In this document: positions 5,708-11,466 of the stretch, piece by piece
How the letters are laid out: the number at the start of each line of letters is the position of its first letter
Position numbering within the stretch: position 1 is the stretch's first letter
Source of the DNA: CALKKN01 sp050118555
GTDB lineage: Bacteria > Pseudomonadota > Gammaproteobacteria > Xanthomonadales > SZUA-36
NCBI GenBank assembly: GCA_050118555.1
Contig: JASFKQ010000122.1
Location: forward strand, 1 to 11,466
DNA: 11,466 nucleotides
Direction of reading: 5' to 3'
Made by a program: the position numbers and the translations under genes
The notes under the pieces: model-generated
Told to the model about the DNA's origin: nothing
Databases searched by the model: none
The model's input: only the letters and a program-made list of their open reading frames with translations

Positions 5708-6925
5708 TCATGCGACCGCCCTGAGCGGTGAGCGCATGGTGTCCAGGTACCAGGAAAGAAACTTCCAGGTGTAGTCCTCCATCGACGACAGCGGACCCGG
5801 CACGTAGTAACGCGAGTTCACTCCTGCCTGGTTGCGCTCGATGATCGCCTTGTCCGCCTGGGTGGTCACGTCCCATAACCAGGTCAGCTTCGCGCGGTCG
5901 TAGTCGCGCCCTTCCTCGGCATCGCCACGAACCAGCCAGGTGATGTCGCAGTGAGAGGTCTGCAGCGATACGGGCGTGAACCGGTAAAGCACGACGTGAT
6001 CGCAGTACATCAGGCCGAACAGCACGGGACCGACCTGCAGGTCGGTCGCACCGCCGTCGTAGTCGCGAATGCTTCCCAGCAGCGGCGCCACGGGACGACC
6101 GTCCTGACTGCCCGTGACATGGTCACGGATGAGGGGGTAACGGTCGTAACCGAAGTCCGCCCCGAAACCTTTCGCATCCCCGTACATGTAATTGATCATC
6201 CGGTCGCTGAGCCCGCAGGCGCCCGCACGGGCCATCACGGCGTCGTACAGTTCGCCGGACCGCATGCCCTGGTGGGCCAGGCTATGGCCGCGGGAATACT
6301 CGGGATGGGCCGGTGCGCAGTGATAGCACTCGCAGTAGTTTTCCACCGCAAGCTTCCAGTTGGCTGCGATCGGGTAGCCCTGTCTATGTGCGACCTTCGC
6401 ATTCTGCAGTTCGTAAGGCAGCAGGGCATCGGCGAGCCCCTCGCGCACCGGGGCGAAGGAAGCAGGGTTATCGGCGAAATTGATGAAGATCATCCCATCG
6501 AGCAACTCGACGGCGAGCCGCTTGAGCCCGATGCCGGAGGTGTCGAAATCATCGCCCATCCGCGAAGCGCCGACGAGCTTGCCGTCGAGGTCGTAGGTCC
6601 AGCCGTGGTAGCGGCAGATCAGGCGTTTGGAACATCCCTGGTTCTCGATGCAGACACGGGAGCCGCGGTGCCGGCAGACGTTGAGCAAGGCGGTGACCTC
6701 GCCATCCAGCGTGCGCGCGATGATCACCGACTCTCCCGCGAAATCGAACAGGAACCAGTCCCCGGGATTGGGGATTTCACTTTGGTGCCCGGCGTATTGC
6801 CACGTTCGCAGGAAGATGCGCTCCACGTCCCGCTCATAGATGTCGGGGTCGGTGTAGAACTCGCGCGTCAGGGCATGCCGTTCGCGCTGCTTCTCTATCA
6901 GCTGGATGATTTCCATTTCCTGCAC
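5708..6925 (-). CDS. Rieske non-haem iron oxygenase alpha subunit, quaternary-amine demethylase type
   Basis: This protein (405 residues from GTG 6925) uses O2 to hydroxylate and so remove a methyl group, as glycine betaine monooxygenase GbcA or stachydrine demethylase do. The Rieske cluster motif is CRHRGSRVC...CRYHGW (84-109; ligands C84, H86, C104, H107). The catalytic block ENYCECYHCAPAHPEY (195-210) supplies His202 and His207, with Asp358 (TTQAD) the likely third iron ligand. The bridging position before the first His is Glu199 instead of the usual Asp, as reported for carnitine monooxygenase. I chose GTG 6925 because GAGAGG lies 9 nt upstream; ATG 6976 would overlap the amidohydrolase by 26 nt and has no clear site, and ATG 6916 is also possible. 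The ferredoxin/flavin reductase partner is not in the window. The family is clear; the substrate is inferred to be a methylated ammonium compound. Confidence 0.9.
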   Translation of the reverse strand: MQEMEIIQLIEKQRERHALTREFYTDPDIYERDVERIFLRTWQYAGHQSEIPNPGDWFLFDFAGESVIIARTLDGEVTALLNVCRHRGSRVCIENQGCSKRLICRYHGWTYDLDGKLVGASRMGDDFDTSGIGLKRLAVELLDGMIFINFADNPASFAPVREGLADALLPYELQNAKVAHRQGYPIAANWKLAVENYCECYHCAPAHPEYSRGHSLAHQGMRSGELYDAVMARAGACGLSDRMINYMYGDAKGFGADFGYDRYPLIRDHVTGSQDGRPVAPLLGSIRDYDGGATDLQVGPVLFGLMYCDHVVLYRFTPVSLQTSHCDITWLVRGDAEEGRDYDRAKLTWLWDVTTQADKAIIERNQAGVNSRYYVPGPLSSMEDYTWKFLSWYLDTMRSPLRAVA

Positions 6926-6934
6926 TGCCGTGTA

Positions 6935-6940
6935 CCTCTC
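6935..6940 (-). promoter_or_regulatory. Ribosome binding site supporting a GTG start for the Rieske oxygenase
   Basis: GAGAGG on the minus strand ends 9 nt before the GTG at 6925, in the 25-nt gap after the amidohydrolase stop (6951). It is the best ribosome-site match among the three candidate starts at 6976, 6925 and 6916, although the distance is slightly long. Confidence 0.45.
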
Positions 6941-6950
6941 ACGTGGTTTG

Positions 6951-8753
6951 TCAGTCGTTCCCACCGCTACCGGCATCCGCCGGCCAGATGGTCTTTCCGT
7001 CCAGCAGGGTCATGACGACCCGCGCTTCGTTGATCTCGGTCTCCGGAATGGCGAACAGGTCGCGGTCGAGCACGACGATGTCCGCGCGCTTGCCGGGCTC
7101 GATCGAACCGACCCGGTCCTCCTGGTGCATCAGCCAGGCCGCATTGATGGTGTAGGCGTCGATCATGGTTTCCAGGCTGACGCGTTCTTTTTCGTTCAGC
7201 ACCGGACCGTCGGCGGCCATCGGGTCCTGCCGCCGCACGGCGGTCTCGATGGCGTCCAGGGGATTGGCGGAGGAAACGTTCCAGTCGCTGCCGCCCACGA
7301 TACGCCCGCCCGAACGGTGCACGCTGCCGATCGGGTACATGCCCTGCACGCGCTCTTCGCCCAGCACGGGCAGGTTCAGTTTGAGGATCCAGTCGTCCGG
7401 GTAAGCCCACAGCGCCTGGAAGTTGGCGGAGGCGTCGAGCTTGGCGAAGCGGTCGATATCGTCGATATGGATGAGCTGCAGGTGCGCGATGTGATGCCGG
7501 TTATCGAGATCGCCATTCGCGTTCCGTGCGGCCTCTATCGCATCCAGCCCCTCGCGCACGGCGCGGTCGCCGATCGCATGCATGTGGACCTGCAGGCCCA
7601 TCGCGTCGAAGCGGGTCACCGCTTCGTTCAGTGCGTCCGGCGCCACGATCAGGTCTCCGCGGTAATCGCCCTCGCCGAGATACGGTTCGACCAGAGCCGC
7701 GGTCTCGCCTTCCAGCACACCATCCAGAAAAATCTTGATACTGCTGTTCCGCAACCGTTCTGATTCGTACTGGTGGCGGTCGGCGAGCACACGTTCGAAA
7801 TCCTCGCCGCTGTGTTTCGCGTAGGCGGGGCCCCAGGTCAGCGACGTCACCACCCGAGCGGTCAATTGCCCCGCCTCGTCGATGCTGTGGTAGGCCACGT
7901 AATCATCTTCGCCCACCGCCGCGTCGATAAAGGACGTGATGCCGAACGAGTTGAGATGACGGATACCCGCCAGCAACGCGTCGACGTTGTCCTCGGGCGT
8001 CGGCGGCGGCATCCGGTCGGTGACCAGCGCCATCGCGGATTCCCTGAGGGTGCCGCTGGGGCTGCCGTCGGGGTCGTGTTCGATCACCCCATTTTTCGGC
8101 GCCGGTGTGTCCGCGGTAACGCCCGCCAGTTCCAGGGCCTTCGAGTTGACCCAGGCGTTATGCCCGTCGGATGACTCCAGGAACGCGGGCCGGTCGCCCG
8201 TGACCGCATCGAGTACCCTGCGATTCGGCCCGTCCTGGCCGAACAGCGCGAGATCGAATGCGTAGCCGTGGATCCAGCCTTCCCCGCCTTTCGCACACTC
8301 GGCAATTTTGGCCACGATCGCCTCGACGCTGGCGATGCCGTCCAGATCACAACCCAGCAGGGCCATGCCTCCCATGCCGGGATGCACGTGCGCATCGTGG
8401 AACCCGGGCAACAGCATCTTTCCGCTGAGATCGACGACGCGCGTATCGGGTCCGGTCAGCGCTTTCACGTCATCATTGACCCCAACGGCAACGATCGCGC
8501 CGCCACGCACCGCCGCGGCTTCCGCCCAGGCGTGCGACTCGTCCGCCGTGTAAATGCCGCCGTTGACGAACACCAGGTCCGCGAATTCGGGTGTCACCGG
8601 CGGCGGCACCGGGGCTGGCGCCGGCGCTTCCGCCTGCGGCCCGCAGGCGGTGACCAGGACCATTGCGGCCATAATCCCAAGCAGCCGGAACATTCCGGGT
8701 TTCCCGGCGACAGCCGTTTTCAGCGTTCTCTGCGTGCTCTGCGGAAATTCCAT
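6951..8753 (-). CDS. YtcJ-type amidohydrolase (amidohydrolase_3), predicted lipoprotein
   Basis: This 600-residue protein is a metal-dependent hydrolase of the YtcJ-like amidohydrolase_3 group (PF07969), which cleaves amide or related C-N bonds; the substrate is unknown. Residues 21-36 form a hydrophobic signal ending in the lipobox VTAC with Cys37, followed by a Pro/Ala-rich linker (41-53), so it is likely a lipid-anchored envelope protein. Metal and active-site motifs are HDAHVHP (119-125), DGHNAWVNSKALELAG (196-211), IKIFLDGVLEG (339-349, probable carboxylated Lys340), HMHAIGDRA (390-398), HHIAHLQ (420-426) and GGSDWNV (487-493, Asp490). ATG 8753 is preferred because AGGAG lies 6 nt upstream, 3 nt after potI; the alternative ATG at 8693 would start right at the signal but has a weaker site. 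Its place between the importer and the demethylase suggests it frees the imported amine from an acyl group, which is inference. Confidence 0.9.
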   Translation of the reverse strand: MEFPQSTQRTLKTAVAGKPGMFRLLGIMAAMVLVTACGPQAEAPAPAPVPPPVTPEFADLVFVNGGIYTADESHAWAEAAAVRGGAIVAVGVNDDVKALTGPDTRVVDLSGKMLLPGFHDAHVHPGMGGMALLGCDLDGIASVEAIVAKIAECAKGGEGWIHGYAFDLALFGQDGPNRRVLDAVTGDRPAFLESSDGHNAWVNSKALELAGVTADTPAPKNGVIEHDPDGSPSGTLRESAMALVTDRMPPPTPEDNVDALLAGIRHLNSFGITSFIDAAVGEDDYVAYHSIDEAGQLTARVVTSLTWGPAYAKHSGEDFERVLADRHQYESERLRNSSIKIFLDGVLEGETAALVEPYLGEGDYRGDLIVAPDALNEAVTRFDAMGLQVHMHAIGDRAVREGLDAIEAARNANGDLDNRHHIAHLQLIHIDDIDRFAKLDASANFQALWAYPDDWILKLNLPVLGEERVQGMYPIGSVHRSGGRIVGGSDWNVSSANPLDAIETAVRRQDPMAADGPVLNEKERVSLETMIDAYTINAAWLMHQEDRVGSIEPGKRADIVVLDRDLFAIPETEINEARVVMTLLDGKTIWPADAGSGGND

Positions 8754-8756
8754 GTC

Positions 8757-9563
8757 TTACTCCTGTGATTGAGGTTTCGTCCGGGTCAGCATGGCCGCCG
8801 TAATGACCCCGATGGATACCAGCACGATGATCACGGTTGCCAGTGCGTTGATGTCCGGTGTCACGCCGAGCCGGACCTTGGAGAAGATCAGCATCGGCAA
8901 GGTGGTCGCACCCGGTCCGGAAACGAAGCTGGCGATCACCACGTCGTCCAGCGACAACGTGAACGACAGGAGCCAGCCCGAGATCATCGCGGGCGCGATG
9001 GTCGGAATGGTGATGTCGAAGAACACGCGTAGCGGCCGGCCGCCGAGGTCCATTGCCGCCTCCTCCAGTGACTCGTCCATGCCGCTCAGCCGGGAGCGCA
9101 CCACCACCGTGACGTAGGCCAGCGAAAACGTGACATGGGCGATGGTAATGGTCGTGGCGCCGCGCGTTGCGGGCCAGCCGAGCCAGTCCGCCATCGAGAT
9201 AAAAAGGAACAGCAGGGAAATACCGGTGATGATTTCGGGCATCACCAGCGGGGACGTCACCATGCCGGTCAGCAGGGTCCGTCCCTTGAACCGCCCGAGC
9301 CTGCTGAGCGCGACGCCAGTGACGGTGCCCAGCAGCGTCGCCAGAGTGGCGCTGACCACGGCGATCTGCAGGCTGAGCAAGGCCGAAGCCAGGATGTCCT
9401 CGCTATGCAGCAGGGAGCGGTACCAGCGCAGGGACGCGCCGCCCCAGAGCGTGACGAGGCGCGAATCGTTGAAGGAATAAACGATGACCGAGATGATCGG
9501 CAGGTACAGGAAGGCATACCCGAACGCGGCGACGGTCAGCAGGCCGGTGGACCGGTGCTTCAT
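8757..9563 (-). CDS. potI: Putrescine-type ABC transporter permease PotI
   Basis: This 268-residue inner-membrane permease closely follows E. coli PotI in order and wording: an N-terminal YSFNDSRLVTLWGG block (29-42), SPLVMPEIITG (104-114), the EAA loop EEAAMDLGGRPLRVFF (167-182) that docks on the ATPase, and SLDDVVIASFVSGPGATTLP (208-227). About six hydrophobic segments are visible, at roughly 8-30, 60-85, 100-125, 135-155, 190-215 and 240-260. Its ATG overlaps the potH stop as ATGA, so the two are translationally coupled. With PotH it would form the membrane pore for a cationic amine. The family usually handles putrescine, but related importers carry other amines, and the genes downstream suggest a methylated one here. 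No truncation or odd residue is seen. Confidence 0.92.
   Translation of the reverse strand: MKHRSTGLLTVAAFGYAFLYLPIISVIVYSFNDSRLVTLWGGASLRWYRSLLHSEDILASALLSLQIAVVSATLATLLGTVTGVALSRLGRFKGRTLLTGMVTSPLVMPEIITGISLLFLFISMADWLGWPATRGATTITIAHVTFSLAYVTVVVRSRLSGMDESLEEAAMDLGGRPLRVFFDITIPTIAPAMISGWLLSFTLSLDDVVIASFVSGPGATTLPMLIFSKVRLGVTPDINALATVIIVLVSIGVITAAMLTRTKPQSQE
8760..8764 (-). promoter_or_regulatory. Ribosome binding site of the amidohydrolase, inside the end of potI
   Basis: AGGAG is directly followed by the potI stop TAA, then GAC and the ATG at 8753, giving a 6-nt spacer. The ribosome site is thus part of the last potI codons. This ties the amidohydrolase to the transporter operon and decides for the longer protein. 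Confidence 0.6.
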
Positions 9564-10477
9564 GCGGCGCCCTCCCCTTCTTCACGGGCCTGCACCTTCT
9601 GGAACCACATGATCGGCACCACCAGGATGAGCAGCAGGATGACCGATACCGCCGAGGCCACCGGCCAGTCGCGGTTGATGAAAAACTCGTCCCACAGGGC
9701 CCGGCCGATCATCAGCGTGTCCGAACCGCCCAGCAGCGCCGGGATGATGAACTCACCGATCGCCGGGATGAACACGAGCAGGCAACCCGCGATAATGCCG
9801 GGCACCGACAGCGGCAGCGTCACGTCGACGAAAACCCGCCAGCGCCGGGCGCCCAGGTCGGCGGCCGCATCCTGCAGGTCCAGGTCCATTTTTTCCAGGT
9901 TGGCGTACAGCGGCAGGATCATGAACGGCAGGTAGGAGTACACGATGCCGAGATAGACCGCGAAGTCGTTGTAGATCAGCTCCAACGGCTGGTCGATCAC
10001 GCCCAGCCAGAGCAAGAAAGTATTGATCAGGCCCTTGCTGTTCAGCAGCCCGATCCAGGCGTAAACGCGCAACAGGAAAGAAATCCAGAACGGCAATATG
10101 ATGCCGAGCAGCAACATGTTGCGGCGCCGCGGCGGCTGCCTGACGATGTAATAGGCCATCGGGTAGCCCAGCGCAAGGCACAACAGCGTGCTGATCGCCG
10201 CCAGTTTGATCGAGCTGAGGTAGATGATCGCGTAGTAGTGGTCCCGGAACAGGAACAGGTAGTTGTCCAGCGTGACGTGGATGCGGTCCCAGCCCTGTGC
10301 CGCCCAGTCCAGAAACGGAGTGAATGGCGGCAGGGCCACCAGCGGGTCGGCCACACTGATCTTGAGGATGATCACGAACGGGGCCAGGAAAAACAGCAGC
10401 AGCCACAGGTACGGAACGGTCAGCGCGGCCCGCAGCCATCGCGTTTGTTCTTCACCCTGTTTACGCCGCCACTTCAT
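9560..10477 (-). CDS. potH: Putrescine-type ABC transporter permease PotH
   Basis: This 305-residue permease strongly resembles E. coli PotH, sharing the stretch NTFLLWLGVIDQPL (151-164), VYSYLPFMILPLYANLEKMD (179-198), the EAA loop with DAAADLGARRWRVFVDVTLP, the segment LVFIPAIGEFIIPALLGGSD and the near-identical NRDWPVASAVSVILL close to the C-terminus. There are six likely membrane segments, the first at about 18-40, followed by a long periplasmic loop (42-75). The start at ATG 10477 is supported by GAGG 5 nt upstream, overlapping the potG stop (TGAGGAAACCATG). The potG-potH gap is 7 nt. It would pair with PotI as the heterodimeric pore. The matching periplasmic binding protein (PotF) is not in the window and probably lies beyond the right edge, as it does upstream of potG in E. 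coli. Confidence 0.92.
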   Translation of the reverse strand: MKWRRKQGEEQTRWLRAALTVPYLWLLLFFLAPFVIILKISVADPLVALPPFTPFLDWAAQGWDRIHVTLDNYLFLFRDHYYAIIYLSSIKLAAISTLLCLALGYPMAYYIVRQPPRRRNMLLLGIILPFWISFLLRVYAWIGLLNSKGLINTFLLWLGVIDQPLELIYNDFAVYLGIVYSYLPFMILPLYANLEKMDLDLQDAAADLGARRWRVFVDVTLPLSVPGIIAGCLLVFIPAIGEFIIPALLGGSDTLMIGRALWDEFFINRDWPVASAVSVILLLILVVPIMWFQKVQAREEGEGAA

Positions 10478-10484
10478 GGTTTCC

Positions 10485-11466
10485 TCATTCCTTCAGCAGA
10501 ATCGCGCTGTTGGTTTCCCACGACACGAATACCTCGTCGTCCCATTCCACGGTCTTGCGCGCGGTGCGGACCCGGTTCTGCCCGCTGACCTGCAACATGC
10601 GACCGCCCGGCAACTGCACCTGGTAGATCGACAGGTTGCCGAAGTAACCGAGATCGTGAACCGTTCCCCGCAATACCGTCCGGTCCGTGGCGCCCGGATG
10701 TTCTTTGCTGATCAGGATCTTCTCCGGGCGCACCGCCACCCACTGTCGTTCGCCGGGCCGGGGCTCGTGGTCCCATGCTTGCCGCGCCACGAGCGTGGCG
10801 CCGGTATCCGCGCAGTCCAGGTTCACCATCTCGCCGTCGAGCTCGCTCACCGTTGCTTCGAACAGGTTGACGTTGCCCACGAAGTCAGCCACGAACCGGT
10901 TGACCGGGTATTCATAAACCTCGCCCGGCGTGCCGACCTGCTCCAGGCTGCCGCTGTTCATCACGGCGATGCGCGTCGACAGCGTCATGGCCTCTTCCTG
11001 GTCGTGCGTGACGACGATGAACGTCACGCCCAGTTCGTCCTGCAGGTTCATCAGTTCGAACTGCGTGTGCTGGCGAAGCTTCTTGTCGAGCGCGGCAAGC
11101 GGCTCGTCGAGCAGCAGCAACTTGGGCCGTTTGATCAGGGCCCTGGCCAGTGCGACGCGCTGCGACTCGCCTCCGGACAGGGCGTTGGGCTTGCGTTTCG
11201 CCAGACGCCCCATGCGCACTTTCTCCAGGATGGCCGCGACGCGTTCCCGGATCTCGGCGGCCGGCACCCGCTCCTTCTTGAGGCCGTAAGCGACGTTCTG
11301 CTCCACCGTCATGTGCGGGAACAGGGCATAGGACTGGAACATCATGTTCACCGGTCGCTTGTAGGGCGGAACGCGGGTCATGTCCACGCCGTCGATCAGG
11401 ATGGAGCCGGACGTCGGCGCCTCGAAGCCCGCCAGCATTCGCAGGAGCGTGGTCTTGCCCGAACCG
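10485..11466 (-). CDS. potG: Putrescine-type ABC transporter ATP-binding protein PotG, 5' end outside window
   Basis: The frame is open to the right edge and is cut within the Walker A motif: GSGKTTLLRMLAGFE can be read from the last bases, so roughly the first 50 residues are missing. It then carries the Q-loop MMFQSYALFPHMT, the signature LSGGESQRVALARALIKRPK, Walker B LLLLDEPLAALDKKLR and the H-loop VVTHDQEEAMT. A C-terminal TOBE-type regulatory domain follows, with VAVRPEKILIS, DLGYFGNLSIYQVQLPGG and a terminal SWETNSAILLKE that parallels the E. coli PotG end. The signature has Glu-Ser where PotG has Gln-Arg, a mild variation. It would sit on the cytoplasmic face and power import through PotHI. 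The ATG at 11438 is an internal Met after Walker A and is not the real start. Confidence 0.92.
   Translation of the reverse strand, partial: GSGKTTLLRMLAGFEAPTSGSILIDGVDMTRVPPYKRPVNMMFQSYALFPHMTVEQNVAYGLKKERVPAAEIRERVAAILEKVRMGRLAKRKPNALSGGESQRVALARALIKRPKLLLLDEPLAALDKKLRQHTQFELMNLQDELGVTFIVVTHDQEEAMTLSTRIAVMNSGSLEQVGTPGEVYEYPVNRFVADFVGNVNLFEATVSELDGEMVNLDCADTGATLVARQAWDHEPRPGERQWVAVRPEKILISKEHPGATDRTVLRGTVHDLGYFGNLSIYQVQLPGGRMLQVSGQNRVRTARKTVEWDDEVFVSWETNSAILLKE

Larger units (their letters stand above)
312..11466 (-). other. Probable single operon: amine import, hydrolysis, oxidative and corrinoid demethylation
   Basis: Ten same-strand genes follow each other with these junctions, in transcription order: potG-potH 7-nt gap, potH-potI 4-nt overlap, potI-amidohydrolase 3-nt gap, amidohydrolase-Rieske 25-nt gap (with the GTG start), Rieske-reductase 30-nt gap, reductase-MTTB copy 2 8-nt overlap, copy 2-copy 1 3-nt gap, copy 1-corrinoid protein 26-nt gap, corrinoid protein-DUF1638 4-nt overlap. 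No terminator-like hairpin or promoter-sized gap is seen between them, so transcription as one unit from beyond the right edge is likely. No operator or riboswitch is visible in this window. Confidence 0.75.

Noticed and set aside
5951..7015. Plus-strand open frame of 354 codons opposite the Rieske gene
   Set aside because: It has no family motif and lies fully antisense to the Rieske oxygenase; explained by codon bias.

Overview
The window is GC-rich and densely coded, and almost every gene lies on the minus strand. Gene style, Shine-Dalgarno use and a REP-like palindrome point to a Pseudomonadota bacterium, probably a gammaproteobacterium. That placement is an inference from general resemblance, not from a marker gene.

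Read in the direction of transcription (right to left), the window holds one long tightly packed gene string. First come three genes of a putrescine-type ABC importer: potG (cut by the right edge at its Walker A motif), potH and potI. Next are a YtcJ-type amidohydrolase with a lipoprotein signal, a Rieske non-haem iron oxygenase of the quaternary-amine demethylase type, and a MetF-type methylenetetrahydrofolate reductase. Two tandem trimethylamine methyltransferase (MTTB) family proteins without pyrrolysine, a corrinoid-binding methyl carrier and a DUF1638 protein complete it. Junctions run from a 30-nt gap to an 8-nt overlap, so it reads as one operon whose promoter lies beyond the right edge.

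A coherent reading is import and use of a methylated amine. PotGHI would bring in a cationic or zwitterionic amine, and the amidohydrolase might release it from an amide. The Rieske enzyme would remove one methyl group with O2. The MTTB proteins would move further methyl groups to the corrinoid protein, and from there to tetrahydrofolate, where the MetF-like enzyme could oxidise them. The families are clear; the substrate and order of steps are inferred.

The left end is rearranged. The DUF1638 gene loses its native C-terminus at about position 393 and runs antisense into the first 34 codons of a methyltetrahydrofolate:corrinoid methyltransferase gene on the plus strand, which still has its own ribosome binding site. 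Just beyond is a perfect 24-bp inverted repeat with a 4-nt loop (218-269), then the start of a small 'virulence factor' family gene (1-185, minus), a usual member of such methyl-transfer clusters. The methyl-THF transferase that the pathway needs is therefore present only as an inverted stub in this window. No corrinoid activase (RamA/ASKHA type) and no Rieske reductase are seen. There is no gene-free stretch longer than about 105 bases.
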